64,000 bases of DNA from Streptomyces cupreus (GCF_014257025.1 NZ_JACMSF010000046.1:1-64000); one strand, 5' to 3'. Numbered from the stretch's first letter, positions 52,303 through 62,534 are shown. Notes: generated from the sequence alone by a model not told the origin. Program-made: numbers and translations.

Positions 52303-52995
52303 GTGACGAGCGTCGACCGCCGGCCGGAGGACAGCGGCTTCCGGATCCGGTTCATGGACCCGGAGGATGTGCCGTTCGTGGTGGCCGAGTACCTGAGGTA
52401 CTTTCCGGACGGCTTCTTCGCCCGCCTTGGGCCGAGGTTCCTGGCCGCGTACACCCGGACCCATCTCACCGGCCCGGACGCGCGTGCTTACATCGTGGAG
52501 ATGGGCGGGCAGCCGGTGGGCTTCCTCATCGGTGGGATCGACCCGGCGGCGCACCGCCGCCATGTGCTGCGCGACCACGGGAGCGGACTGCTGCTGCGGG
52601 CACTGGGCAGCCTGTGTCTGCGGCCCCGACTCGCCTGGCAATTCGTGCGTACCCGGCTGGTGCGCTACGGCCGCAAGCTGATTCCCAACCGGACGGCCCG
52701 GCAGGCTCCCGCCGCCGGTCCCGTTGGTGTCACCGCGGTCCTGGACTATGTCGTCGTGGCCGAGCACGCCCGCTGCCGTGGCATAGGGGCTCGGTTGATC
52801 GCGCGGTTCGTCAAGGACGCCACCGATGCGGGCTGCGCGCGTGTCACTCTCGTCACCGCCGCCGACGGCGGAGCGGGACCGTACTACGAGCGACACGGCT
52901 GGCTGCGTCACGGAGAGATCCGCACGCCCGAGGGCCGCCGCCTCCTCACGTACGACTTCCCGCTGAACGAAGGCCCGACCTCGGAGCGCAACTGA
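52303..52995 (+). CDS. GNAT-family acetyltransferase
   Basis: An approximately 230-residue GNAT protein: an N-terminal DPEDVPFVVAEYLRYFPDGF segment, a beta4 strand DYVVVAEHARCRGIGARLI with the acetyl-CoA pyrophosphate loop (R-C-R-G-I-G-A), and a C-terminal YYERHGWLRHGEI. A basic insert between strands (RHVLRDHGSGLLLRALGSLC) is typical of a Streptomyces subgroup. Start GTG 52303 is a guess; the frame is open further upstream, but that part lacks conserved features. Substrate unknown. It stands alone between hairpin-ended units. Confidence 0.75.
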   Translation: MTSVDRRPEDSGFRIRFMDPEDVPFVVAEYLRYFPDGFFARLGPRFLAAYTRTHLTGPDARAYIVEMGGQPVGFLIGGIDPAAHRRHVLRDHGSGLLLRALGSLCLRPRLAWQFVRTRLVRYGRKLIPNRTARQAPAAGPVGVTAVLDYVVVAEHARCRGIGARLIARFVKDATDAGCARVTLVTAADGGAGPYYERHGWLRHGEIRTPEGRRLLTYDFPLNEGPTSERN

Positions 52996-53105
52996 GGCGC
53001 CAACATCGTCCGCCCAGTCCAGGACCGACCGATCCACCTCGCCCCGGGATCACGGCCGTATTCGACACGGCTACGTCGGAGGCATCTCCAGGAGATCCTG
53101 CTTGA

Positions 53106-53813
53106 CCAGCCACGTACGGGAGTGGGAGCACGCGCGCACCCAGCCCTTCACCCACACCGTCCCTGGACGCCGTCGTCACGAAGATCACGGACGTCCAGTG
53201 GTCCCGCATGCTGGCGGCGGGACTGTGGCGCAAGGGCTGTCCCGACGTCTGGGACCAGTTGCGCCGCGTGGAGATGAACTTCGTGGGCTTCGACGGCGAG
53301 GTGCACCGCGGTGTCCTGGTGGTCAACGCCGATGTCACGGCCAGCGTCGTCCCCATCTTCACGAAGCTGTTCGAGGAACGCTTCCCCATCCGCCGTATGG
53401 AGCCGATGGAGGTCTACGACGGGCACCTCAACGCGAGCCTGCGCGCCGACAACACCTCCGCCTTCAACTGTCGCCGTCCCGACCAGATCAACGCCCCGTT
53501 CAGGGAATCCCCGCACGCCAACGGCCGCGCGATCGACATCAACCCGCTCGAGAACCCGTGGAAGGACCTGCGGACGAAGCGCTGGTCGCCGAGCGGCGAG
53601 TACGCCCCGCGCACCGAGCGGGAGGGCAAGATCCTCAAGGGCGGCCTAGTCTGGCGGGCGTTCATCGAGGAGGGGTGGGTCTGGCAGGACATCAAGGTGC
53701 CCGACTACATGCACTTCGACACCGGATACCCGTCCAAGCCCTTCAAGGGACCCATCGCGAGTCCGTCCACTGCCAGTCCACCGACTTCGGCGCAGTCGAC
53801 CCCGGCCGGGTGA
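53106..53813 (+). CDS. M15 (D-Ala-D-Ala carboxypeptidase-like) peptidase, start missing
   Basis: The frame carries an M15C/VanY-like zinc peptidase domain: ITDVQWSRMLAAGLWRKGCP, then NTSAFNCRRPDQINAPFRES, the metal site SPHANGRAIDINPLENPW (His and Asp ligands) and VPDYMHFDTGYPS (second His). The domain reads upstream to about 53160 through a Pro/Ser/Thr linker, but no ATG, GTG or TTG occurs between the stop at 53103 and ATG 53208, which is inside the domain. Either translation starts at CTG 53163, or the signal-peptide exon-like 5' part was lost by a frameshift. It would act on cell-wall peptides outside the membrane. Confidence 0.65.
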   Translation, partial: PATYGSGSTRAPSPSPTPSLDAVVTKITDVQWSRMLAAGLWRKGCPDVWDQLRRVEMNFVGFDGEVHRGVLVVNADVTASVVPIFTKLFEERFPIRRMEPMEVYDGHLNASLRADNTSAFNCRRPDQINAPFRESPHANGRAIDINPLENPWKDLRTKRWSPSGEYAPRTEREGKILKGGLVWRAFIEEGWVWQDIKVPDYMHFDTGYPSKPFKGPIASPSTASPPTSAQSTPAG

Positions 53814-53996
53814 GCGGGGGAGACTGGCCGGCGGCGCTGGAGCCGGTTGTCCGGCCAGGACGCTGCTGACATCCGCCACGCCATGACCAGGGGCCCGGAC
53901 GCGCCTGCCGGGTCCAGCCGTGCTCCTCAGCGCCTGCGGCGGCATGGGCGGTATTGCTGCACTAGTCCTTCGCCGACGTCTCCTGTGCGCGGTCCC

Positions 53997-54293
53997 TCAA
54001 CCGGGGCCATTTGGCGGCGGCTTCGGCGACGTACCGCTGTGCGGGGCGGGTCGATGGGTTCGGAGCACCGCCTGGAGTCTGCGGCGTAGGGAGTCGACTT
54101 CGCCGTCGGCGCTCTGGCCGGAGCCCGGCTGGTGGCACTCCGGGGCCTCGGCCAGGACTTTCTCGATGTCGTCCAGAGCTGCCCTGGCTTGCTGCAACTC
54201 CCGTTTCATGGCGTGCAGGTGGGCGGCCTGTCCACCGAGTTTCCGCCGGGCGGCGGCCAGGCGTTCGTACTCGTCGGGGGCCAGCACGACCAC
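53997..54293 (-). CDS. Small coiled-coil protein, Phd-like start, doubtful
   Basis: A 98-residue frame beginning VVVLAPDEYERLAAARRKLG, then a long predicted helix (HLHAMKRELQQARAALDDIE). VVxxAPDEYERL resembles the C-terminal half of Phd/YefM antitoxins. Just upstream a TAG (MAL-stop-GQQ) interrupts the frame, so it may be a truncated antitoxin. No toxin gene is adjacent. The flanking DNA (53814-53996 and 54294-54679) shows no other gene. Confidence 0.35.
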   Translation of the reverse strand: MVVLAPDEYERLAAARRKLGGQAAHLHAMKRELQQARAALDDIEKVLAEAPECHQPGSGQSADGEVDSLRRRLQAVLRTHRPAPHSGTSPKPPPNGPG

Positions 54294-54679
54294 CTGCTGG
54301 CCCTACAAGGCCATCGTGCGCGGCTGTGGGCGCCTGCTCACGGCGGTCGTCCTCTCGGCTCGTCGGGATGGCCCACGTAGGCAGCCAACCGTAGATGAGC
54401 GCTGCCTTCCGCGGCAGGGCACGAGAGGTGGGACGGGAAGGGGGCGCGATGCCGGAGGATCCTCTCCGCCGGGCGCTCCGTTCGGTGTGCGCTGACGGCT
54501 GACGTGGCCCGTCCGGGCCGCGCCCGGACGCTGCCGGCCGAGTCTGACCGTTACCCGGTGCCGCTGTAGCGTACCGCCGAGTTCCGCTCCGGCGTCCCTC
54601 TCGATCCCTCGGGGTCACCATGGGACAGGCGGACGGGCCCGCGGGCGAAACCCCCGACGGCCCCGTCAATCCGGCATTC

Positions 54680-55447
54680 TCAGTGGGGTGCGGGGGCTGC
54701 CTGCGGTGGCGCAGCCTGCTGGGTGGGTGCGGTGGTGGTGCGAGGTTCCAGGACCCGCTCGGCGAGGTGGCCGAAGATCACGCCGAAGGATGCCCACAGA
54801 AGAAGCTGCATGCCTGCCGCGGCGACGCGGAAGTCCCAGACCACATTGGCCGGGAAGCCTTCGGGCATTTCGTTGACAGCGGGGAGGAAGGCCAGCGCGA
54901 GGCCGACCGCCACCACGAAGGCCACGGAGGCGGCGATGGTCGCGTTCCAGTTGCCCAGGCGTGGGGCCAGCCGCTGGCCCAGGACCACGGCCGCGATGCC
55001 GATCAGCACACTGAGCGCGATCATCAGCCAGTACAGGGCGGTGCGCTGGTTGAGGGTGTCGGGGGCGCTGACCGCCGGGGGATTCGCCGGGTACTTGAGG
55101 AACGGCACGAGGAACACGGTGACGAAGCCGCCCAGGGCGACCAGGCCCGCGGTGACGCGTGGACCGAAGCGGCCTATGCGGCCCAGGGCGAAGCAGAACG
55201 CCAGGGCGGCGATTCCGGCGAACGCGGTGGTGAAGAAGAGCACGCCGGTGGCCAGGCCGGCGGTCTCCTGCAGGGTTCGGCTGACCAGTTCCGGGCCGTG
55301 TTCGGTCGCGTGGGCGGCTTCAAAGACGAGTGCGGACCTCAGCGGCGATTCCCCCACGAGGTAGGCGAACCCGAAGACCAGCAGCCCGGTGGCGATGCCG
55401 GTGAGCATGCCGCGGACCAAGAGGGTTCTGACGGTGGCGGAGTTCAT
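54680..55447 (-). CDS. cbtA: CbtA-type cobalt transporter subunit
   Basis: A 255-residue membrane protein with about six helices: VRGMLTGIATGLLVFGFAYL at the N-terminus, HGPELVSRTLQETAGLATGV (conserved His), and a WDFRVAAAGMQLLLWASFGV helix. This is the CbtA family of B12-regulated cobalt transporters. The C-terminal tail is Pro/Ala-rich. It follows cbtB by 15 bp in one operon under the upstream cobalamin riboswitch. Expected role: cobalt import for cobalamin synthesis when B12 is low. Confidence 0.88.
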   Translation of the reverse strand: MNSATVRTLLVRGMLTGIATGLLVFGFAYLVGESPLRSALVFEAAHATEHGPELVSRTLQETAGLATGVLFFTTAFAGIAALAFCFALGRIGRFGPRVTAGLVALGGFVTVFLVPFLKYPANPPAVSAPDTLNQRTALYWLMIALSVLIGIAAVVLGQRLAPRLGNWNATIAASVAFVVAVGLALAFLPAVNEMPEGFPANVVWDFRVAAAGMQLLLWASFGVIFGHLAERVLEPRTTTAPTQQAAPPQAAPAPH

Positions 55448-55462
55448 GTGCGCGGCCTCGTC

Positions 55463-55681
55463 TCAGTGGCAGGGGAAGCCGAGCAGGTGGCGTCCGTCGT
55501 GCACCCACTCGTGCACGCCCTCGCCGGAGAAGACAGCCGCCGTGCCGCCTTCGGCGCCGACGAAGTACAGCAGGATCAGCATCAGGATGCCGAAGAACGC
55601 CGCCCAGGGCAGGATCGCCCGGACGGGGAGGGTGAGGGGTGCGTCGGGGGCGACGGCCGGCGGGGCTGCGGACTGCGCCAT
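55463..55681 (-). CDS. cbtB: CbtB-type cobalt transporter subunit
   Basis: A 72-residue protein with one membrane helix (ILPWAAFFGILMLILLYFVG) and a C-terminal histidine-rich segment (HEWVHDGRHLLGFPCH), the putative metal-binding end of CbtB. Start ATG 55681 has GGAGG about 6 nt upstream. It is the first gene after the riboswitch and pairs with CbtA. Confidence 0.9.
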   Translation of the reverse strand: MAQSAAPPAVAPDAPLTLPVRAILPWAAFFGILMLILLYFVGAEGGTAAVFSGEGVHEWVHDGRHLLGFPCH

Positions 55682-55734
55682 GGCAGGACCTCCTGGGGGG
55701 AACTCGCGTCCCATGTCGTTGGAGCTCGAAGCGA

Positions 55735-55870
55735 CGGCTGCGGGTCTGACTCGCCCGGCGATCAGCGCCCTGGCGGGGGCGGCTCCGGCTGGGCTTACAG
55801 TGGCGCGACCGTGCCGGATTCTCACCGGACTTCCGTCATGCCGTCGTCAATGTCGTGGTGACGGTAGCGC
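55735..55870 (-). promoter_or_regulatory. Cobalamin riboswitch upstream of cbtBA
   Basis: On the minus strand the conserved core is readable: GGAAGTCCGGTGAGAATCCG, then CGGTCGCGCCACTGTAAGCC (the CxCGCxACTGT B12-box region), and GAGTCAGACCC at the 3' side. It ends about 55 nt before the cbtB start, so it can mask translation or terminate transcription when adenosylcobalamin is bound. Borders are approximate. Confidence 0.9.
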
Positions 55871-55982
55871 GGAGCGGCATTCCCGCCAAGAGCGCGCGGG
55901 TGGCCCCGGCGCGCGCCGGATCCACTCCCATACGCCCAAGTTCCGGCGTTTGCAAGCCCGTTCGGTGAGAGGAGGAGGGTGC

Positions 55983-56557
55983 ATGACAAGCCGGGTGATG
56001 TTGATCTCACCAGCGGTCAGCGCGGCGCTACGGGAGGCGCGCTTCGACGATGGTTGCTCCCTGGACGTCGCTGGGCTGCGGCGGGCGCGGTCGGCTGCCG
56101 GAACACTGCCTGCGGCCGACCGGGTGTTCGCCTCCCCGTCGGTGCGCTGCCGGGAGACGGCTGCCGGGCTCGGGCTGGAGGCGGTGCCGCTGCCCTGGTG
56201 GCCGGGTGGGCGGTGGGCCGGTGGCGGGGCAGGACCTTGGGAGAGGTGACCGCCGGCGAGCCGGAGGCGGTCGAGGCCTGGCTGACGGACCCGGTATGAG
56301 CGCCGCACGGCGGGGAGTCGCTGCTGGAGCTGTGCGACAGGGTCGGAGGATGGCTGGACGCGGTGGCCGGTGAGGCGGGGCGGGTGATCGCCGTCGTGGA
56401 GCCGGAGGCCGTCCGCGCGGCGGCGGTGCGGGCGCTGGGGGTGACGGCGCAGGCGTTCTGGCGGATCGACGTACCGCCGCTGTCCGCCGTGGAGTTCAGC
56501 GGGCGCGCCGGGCGGTGGAATCTGCGGCCGGAACGGCCGCTGGGGGACGCCAGGTAA
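55983..56557 (+). pseudogene. Histidine-phosphatase-family gene (cbt-linked), frameshift plus stop
   Basis: ATG 55983 begins MTSRVMLISPAVSAALREAR, then RVFASPSVRCRETAAGLGLE, a family of phosphoglycerate-mutase-like proteins I associate with cbtAB in Streptomyces. Near 56205 the frame must shift by one to continue (LAGWAVGRWRGRTLGEVTAG, EAVEAWLTDP). A TGA at about 56297 then precedes APHGGESLLELCDRVGGWLD and VVEPEAVRAAAVRALGV. Two disruptions make it a pseudogene. In intact form it may have been a CobC-like phosphatase; note that the usual RHG motif is not obvious (LISPAVS instead). Confidence 0.65.
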
Positions 56558-56561
56558 CCGT

Positions 56562-56790
56562 ATGGCCTTTCTCGCCGGCATGCGGGCCGGTGACTTGCTC
56601 ACCGTGCACGCGGAGCTGGAGCGGGCCGGGCGTACATCGACGGACGTCGGCGTCCGCGTCACCGCGGAGCGGCCGAATGCCTCCGGGCCCGCCGCCGACG
56701 TGGCAACAGCGCAGAGACCTTCGTCGCCATCGACGTCGAGAGCCGACCATGCCCGGTCCCGCCCCTCAGCACGATGGAAGCCGGCGTAAC
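56562..56790 (+). pseudogene. Hotdog-fold thioesterase fragment
   Basis: The frame from 56562 reads MAFLAGMRAGDLLTVHAELE, then RAGRTSTDVGVRVTAERPNA. After a frame change at about 56705 it continues SAETFVAIDVESRPCPVPPL. This is the C-terminal half of an acyl-CoA thioesterase-like hotdog domain. The N-terminal half and the catalytic residue are missing. Confidence 0.5.
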
Positions 56791-56884
56791 AGGCCGCGGC
56801 ACCCGACAGAGCGGGCGAGAGACACGACGGGGCGCTCCGGGGACAGGCGCCCCCGCCGTACAGCCGGCCGGTGCCGGTTCGCGG

Positions 56885-58285
56885 TCAGGGCGCGATCGGG
56901 TACGGCACGAAGGTGCTGGTGTTCTCGTCGATGGAGAGCCGTTGTCCGAGTGGCGGCACGGCGCGCTGTGGGCAGTCGAGGCGTTCGCAGACGCGGCAGC
57001 CCATGCCGATGGGAGTGGCGGCGGAGGTGTTGTCGAGGTCGAGTCCGTCGGAGTAGACGAGGCGTGAGGCGTGGCGGATCTCGCAGCCCAGGCCGATCGC
57101 GAACGTCTTGCCGGGCTCGCCCCAGCCGCCGCGGCTGCGGGTGACGGTGCGGGCGGTCCACAGGTAGCGCTGTCCGTCGGGCATGGCGGCGATCTGGACG
57201 TGGATGCGGCCGGGTGCGGCGAACGCCTCGTAGACGTTCCACAGGGGGCAGGTGCCGCCGGCGCGGGAGAAGTGGAATCCGGTGGCGGACTGGCGTTTGG
57301 ACATGTTGCCCGCGCGGTCCACGCGGACGAAGGAGAAGGGCACGCCGCGCAGGCGCGGGCGCTGAAGTGTGCTCAGGCGGTGGCAGACGGTTTCGTGGCC
57401 GAGGCCGAAGCGGTCGGTAAGGCGCTCGATGTCGTACCGAACCTCCTCGGCGGCGGTGTGGAAGACGGTGTACGGAAGGATCAGCGCGGCGGCGAAGTAG
57501 TTGGCCACTCCGATCCGCGCCAGCTTCCACGTCGTGGAGCCTTCCTCGTAGTCCTCACTGGCGTGGCGGGAGAGTTCGTCGCCGTATTCCAGCAGGGCCA
57601 GTTGGGTGGCCATGCGGAACGCCTGCTGGCCGGGGCGCAGGCGGGGGGAGAGGTGCAGCGTGTGGTCCCGCGGGTCGTAGTGGTGCGGGCTGTCCCCGTT
57701 GGCCGTGATGCGTACGCCGTGCCGGTCGGCGAGGCGGGCGGAGAGTGCCTGACGGACCTCGCCTGGCCGGATGCCGATGCGCGCGGCCAGTTCCTCCGCG
57801 GCGGTGTCGGCGTCGTGCAGGTAGTTCTGGCGGCGGTAGAAGAACTCGCGGATCTCCTCGTGCGGCGTGCGGGGCGTGGCCGTAGCGGAGGTTGCGGTGC
57901 GGCCGTCGGCCGCCTCGGCGAGCCGCTCGCCCAGTTCCTGGTTGCGCCGCCCCAGGTCGAGCAGAACCGTGGCGACGGCGGGCAGCCGGGAGGCGAGCTC
58001 CGACAGGTCGCCTGCGGAGACGCGGCCGGCGGCCACCTCGTCGGCCATGGCCTCGCGCAGGTCCGCGAGGAGCCGGCTGGTGTCACGCTCGGAGAAGAAG
58101 GCGGCGTCCACCCCGAACACCTCGGTCAGCCGCAGCAGGACTGGCACGGTCAGCGGGCGGGAGTCGTGCTCCATCTGGTTCAGATAGCTCGGCGAGATCC
58201 CCAGGACCCGGGCCAGCTCGGCCTGGCTCATCCGCCGCTCCTCACGCAGCCGCCGCAGCCGCGCCCCCGCATAGATCTTGCTCAC
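56885..58285 (-). CDS. ramB: RamB/ScfR-type XRE regulator of acetate and fatty-acid genes
   Basis: A 466-residue regulator: an N-terminal XRE helix-turn-helix (RLRRLREERRMSQAELARVL, GISPSYLNQMEHDSRPLT; about residues 8-60), an IrrE/ImmA-like middle (FRMATQLALLEYGDELSRHA) and a C-terminal short-chain fatty-acyl regulator domain with clustered cysteines (GTCPLWN, GLGCEIRHA, GMGCRVCERLDCPQRA). This is the RamB/ScfR architecture. Start GTG 58285 has GGAGGGAGG upstream. It is divergent from aceA-aceB, the classical RamB target, which supports acetate-responsive control of the glyoxylate shunt. Confidence 0.88.
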   Translation of the reverse strand: MSKIYAGARLRRLREERRMSQAELARVLGISPSYLNQMEHDSRPLTVPVLLRLTEVFGVDAAFFSERDTSRLLADLREAMADEVAAGRVSAGDLSELASRLPAVATVLLDLGRRNQELGERLAEAADGRTATSATATPRTPHEEIREFFYRRQNYLHDADTAAEELAARIGIRPGEVRQALSARLADRHGVRITANGDSPHHYDPRDHTLHLSPRLRPGQQAFRMATQLALLEYGDELSRHASEDYEEGSTTWKLARIGVANYFAAALILPYTVFHTAAEEVRYDIERLTDRFGLGHETVCHRLSTLQRPRLRGVPFSFVRVDRAGNMSKRQSATGFHFSRAGGTCPLWNVYEAFAAPGRIHVQIAAMPDGQRYLWTARTVTRSRGGWGEPGKTFAIGLGCEIRHASRLVYSDGLDLDNTSAATPIGMGCRVCERLDCPQRAVPPLGQRLSIDENTSTFVPYPIAP

Positions 58286-58344
58286 CGGGCCTCCCTCCGA
58301 CGCCCCACAGCCTAAGCGCACCGCATCCGGAACAGGGCTTCGCA

Positions 58345-58400
58345 ATCTTGGCAAAGAGGGCGCGGAAGATTCGCAGAAGTTGGCAAGCGGCCAAGGTTGA
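58345..58400. promoter_or_regulatory. Candidate operator, repeated TTGGCAA in ramB-aceA intergenic DNA
   Basis: TTGGCAA occurs at 58348 and again at 58380 (32 bp, about three helical turns apart). The second is followed by an inverted GGCCAA. It sits in the 362-bp divergent region, nearer the regulator gene. It is a plausible binding site for the RamB-like protein, whose known sites are short A/T-containing repeats of this sort; not proven. Confidence 0.4.
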
Positions 58401-58647
58401 TGGCACTCAGTGCCACTGGCAGAGTCGTCCTGCGGCCCGCCGGACCCCGGCGACCGGACCGGAACCCCGGGCACGATTCATGCCCTGACGTCGGAGATCC
58501 CGGCAGTTCCGCCCCCGGCGACTCGTCGACATTGCTCACCTTCGCTCACGAGTGAGGGCACCGCGGGCCGCACACCAAGCGGAGGAGAAAGACCTTCGCA
58601 CTATTCACTGACGATCTTCGGTTTCGATTCCCCTTCAGGAGACGGTC

Positions 58648-59934
<1,287 letters not shown>

Positions 59935-59965
59935 ACCCTTCGTCGCCGTCCCGTCGGCCAATTCC

Positions 59966-60006
59966 CGGTGGGTGCCCGACGACCTGTCTTCGTCGGGCAC
60001 CCACCG
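59966..60006 (+). terminator. 17-bp perfect hairpin between aceA and aceB
   Basis: Arms 59966-59982 and 59990-60006, 7-nt loop (CCTGTCT), 31 nt after the aceA stop and 20 nt before the aceB ATG. It ends just before the aceB ribosome site (GAGGAG), so it may act as a partial terminator or as an mRNA-stabilising stem setting the aceA:aceB ratio. Confidence 0.7.
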
Positions 60007-60026
60007 TCCCCGCTGAGGAGAACCGC

Positions 60027-61619
60027 ATGTCCCTCTCGCCCCTGACCAGCACAGTTCAGGTTCTCGGCGCGCCGAGTGAGCGCCACGAGGAGATCCTGAC
60101 GCCCCAGGCCCTGGACTTCATCGGCCGACTCGACGCGGCGTTCGCGGACCGGCGCCTCTGGATCCTCGCCGAGCGCCGTCGTTGCTCCCGAAACCTCGCC
60201 TCCGGCACGCCCCTCGACTTCTCGCTCGCCACCGCCGCCGTCCGGGCCGACCCCCACTGGCACGTCGCCCCGCCCGCACCTGGTCTCACCGACCGGCGGG
60301 TGGAGATCACCGGGCCGCCCGAGCGCCGCATGACCATCAACGCCCTCAACTCCGGCGCGAACGTGTGGATGGCCGACTTCGAGGACGCCACCGCCCCCAC
60401 CTGGGACAACATCATCGGCGGCCAGCTCAACCTGCTCGACGCCATCGAGCGGCGCATCGACTTCACCACCCCCGAGGGCAAGGAGTACCGCCTCGGCGAG
60501 CAGCTCGCGACCATCATGGTCCGCCCGCGCGGCTGGCACCTTGTCGAGGAGCACCTCACGGTCGGCGGCCGCCCGGTGTCCGCCTCCCTCGTGGACTTCG
60601 GGCTGTACTTCTTCCACTGCGCGCAGCGCCAGCTCGACGCCGGACACGGCCCGTACTTCTACCTCCCCAAGCTGGAGAACCGCTACGAGGCACGCCTGTG
60701 GAACGACGTCTTCGTCCTCGCGCAGGACCTGCTCGGCATCCCTCGTGGCACGATCCGCGCCACCGTCCTCATCGAGACGATCACCGCCGCCTTCGAGATG
60801 GAGGAGATCCTCCACGCGCTGCGCGAGCACAGCGCCGGCCTCAACGCCGGCCGCTGGGACTACCTCTTCAGCCTGATCAAGACCTTCGGGCACCGCACTG
60901 ACTTCCAGCTGCCCGACCGCGCCAGGGTCACCATGACCGCCCCGTTCATGCGCGCCTACACCGAACTGCTGGTGCGCACCTGCCACCGGCGCGGCGCCCA
61001 CGCCATCGGCGGCATGGCCGCCCATGTTCCCGGCAGGGACGCGGCTGCCAATGAGGCCGCGCTCGCCAAGGTCAGGCTCGACAAGGAGCGCGAGGCCGAG
61101 GACGGCTTCGACGGCTCCTGGGTCGCCCATCCCGGCCTCGTCCCCGTCTGCCGCGAGGTCTTTGACGGTGTTCTCGGCGACCGCCCACACCAGATCGAAC
61201 GCACCCGCGACGACGTCGATGTCGAAGCCTGCGACCTGTTGTCGGTGCGCCGCATCAGCGGGCCACCCACCGAGGACGGCGTACGCGCCAACATCGCCGT
61301 CGCACTTCGCTATTTCGATGCCTGGCTGCGCGGCCACGGCGCGGTCGCCCTGTACGGGCTGATGGAGGATGCGGCCACCGCCGAGATCGCCCGCTGTCAG
61401 ATCTGGCAGTGGCTGCGCCACGGCACCGTGGAGCGCGACACAGTGATGAAGATCCTCGACGACGAGACATCCGCCCTGGCCCAGGAGGACCCGGCGGCCC
61501 TCACCACCGAGGCCCACGACATCTTCCTCCGCACCGCCCTCGATCGCGACCTGCCCGCGTTCTTCACCACCGACGCCTACGCCCGTCACCTCGTCCGCCG
61601 TCGGGAGGTGCGGTCATGA
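60027..61619 (+). CDS. aceB: Malate synthase A
   Basis: A 530-residue malate synthase of the A type, with WMADFEDATAPTWDNIIGGQ, a central RPRGWHLVEEHLTVGG, YFYLPKLENRYEARLWNDVF, TVLIETITAAFEMEEILHAL and the late GSWVAHPGLVPVC motif. Reaction: glyoxylate + acetyl-CoA to malate + CoA. ATG 60027 has GAGGAG upstream. The next gene overlaps its stop. Confidence 0.96.
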   Translation: MSLSPLTSTVQVLGAPSERHEEILTPQALDFIGRLDAAFADRRLWILAERRRCSRNLASGTPLDFSLATAAVRADPHWHVAPPAPGLTDRRVEITGPPERRMTINALNSGANVWMADFEDATAPTWDNIIGGQLNLLDAIERRIDFTTPEGKEYRLGEQLATIMVRPRGWHLVEEHLTVGGRPVSASLVDFGLYFFHCAQRQLDAGHGPYFYLPKLENRYEARLWNDVFVLAQDLLGIPRGTIRATVLIETITAAFEMEEILHALREHSAGLNAGRWDYLFSLIKTFGHRTDFQLPDRARVTMTAPFMRAYTELLVRTCHRRGAHAIGGMAAHVPGRDAAANEAALAKVRLDKEREAEDGFDGSWVAHPGLVPVCREVFDGVLGDRPHQIERTRDDVDVEACDLLSVRRISGPPTEDGVRANIAVALRYFDAWLRGHGAVALYGLMEDAATAEIARCQIWQWLRHGTVERDTVMKILDDETSALAQEDPAALTTEAHDIFLRTALDRDLPAFFTTDAYARHLVRRREVRS

Positions 61620-62485
61620 ACGCGCGCATCCAGCGAGTCGGCGTCGTCGGCGGCGGCCAGATGGGGGCCGGGATCGCCGAGATCTGCGCCCGCGCCGGTC
61701 TCGACACGGTGGTCTGCGAGGCGGATGCCACCGCGGCCCGGGCAGCCCGGGAGCGCGTGGCGGCCTCCCTCGAACGCGCGGTCCAGCGCGGCAAGTTCGA
61801 CCGCATGACGGCGGAGGACGCCCTGGCCCGGCTCGTCTTCACCGGCAGCCTCGACGACCTTGCCGACCGGCAGCTCGTCATCGAGGCCGCTATCGAGAAC
61901 ACCGACGCCAAGACGGAGATCTTCGCCGCCCTCGACAAGATCGTCGAGGATCCGGAGGCGATCCTCGCCACCAACACCTCATCCATTCCGGTCATGCGCC
62001 TGGGCATGGCCACGCACCGCGCCGACCGGGTCCTGGGGCTGCACTTCTTCAACCCCGTGCCCGTCCTGCCCCTGGTGGAGGTGGTGCCCTCCCTCCACAC
62101 CGCGCCGGAGACCGTCACCGCCATCGAGGAGTTCGCCCACAACGCCCTCGGCAAGACCACGATCCAGTCCCGGGACCGAGCCGGCTTCGTCGTCAACGCC
62201 CTGCTGATCCCCTACCTCCTCTCGGCGATCCGCATGGCCGAATCCGGCTTCGCCACCGCCGCCGACGTGGACGCCGGCATGGAACTGGGCTGCGCCCACC
62301 CCATGGGCCCGCTCAAGCTCGCCGACCTGATCGGCCTCGACACCGTCGCCTCCATCGCGGAGTCGCTGTACGAGGAGTTCAAAGAGCCGCTGTACGCCCC
62401 GCCACCGCTGCTCCAGCGGATGGTCGAGGCCGGTCTGCTCGGGCGGAAGACGGGCAGGGGATTCCACACCTACGACCGGGACTGA
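61616..62485 (+). CDS. 3-hydroxyacyl-CoA (3-hydroxybutyryl-CoA) dehydrogenase
   Basis: A 289-residue protein starting within the aceB stop (ATGA). The Rossmann motif GGGQMGAGI (residues 12-20) binds NAD(P); the catalytic His-Glu pair is in LGLHFFNPVPVLPLVEVVPS, and GFVVNALLIPYLLSAIRMAE precedes the C-terminal helical domain (HPMGPLKLADLIGLD). It oxidises 3-hydroxyacyl-CoA to 3-ketoacyl-CoA or works in reverse. Coupling to aceB links fatty-acid or polyhydroxybutyrate breakdown to the glyoxylate shunt. Confidence 0.92.
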   Translation: MNARIQRVGVVGGGQMGAGIAEICARAGLDTVVCEADATAARAARERVAASLERAVQRGKFDRMTAEDALARLVFTGSLDDLADRQLVIEAAIENTDAKTEIFAALDKIVEDPEAILATNTSSIPVMRLGMATHRADRVLGLHFFNPVPVLPLVEVVPSLHTAPETVTAIEEFAHNALGKTTIQSRDRAGFVVNALLIPYLLSAIRMAESGFATAADVDAGMELGCAHPMGPLKLADLIGLDTVASIAESLYEEFKEPLYAPPPLLQRMVEAGLLGRKTGRGFHTYDRD

Positions 62486-62534
62486 GGGGACCGGGCTGAC
62501 GCCGGGGCTGAGGTGCCCGGGCCGATGGGGAGCG

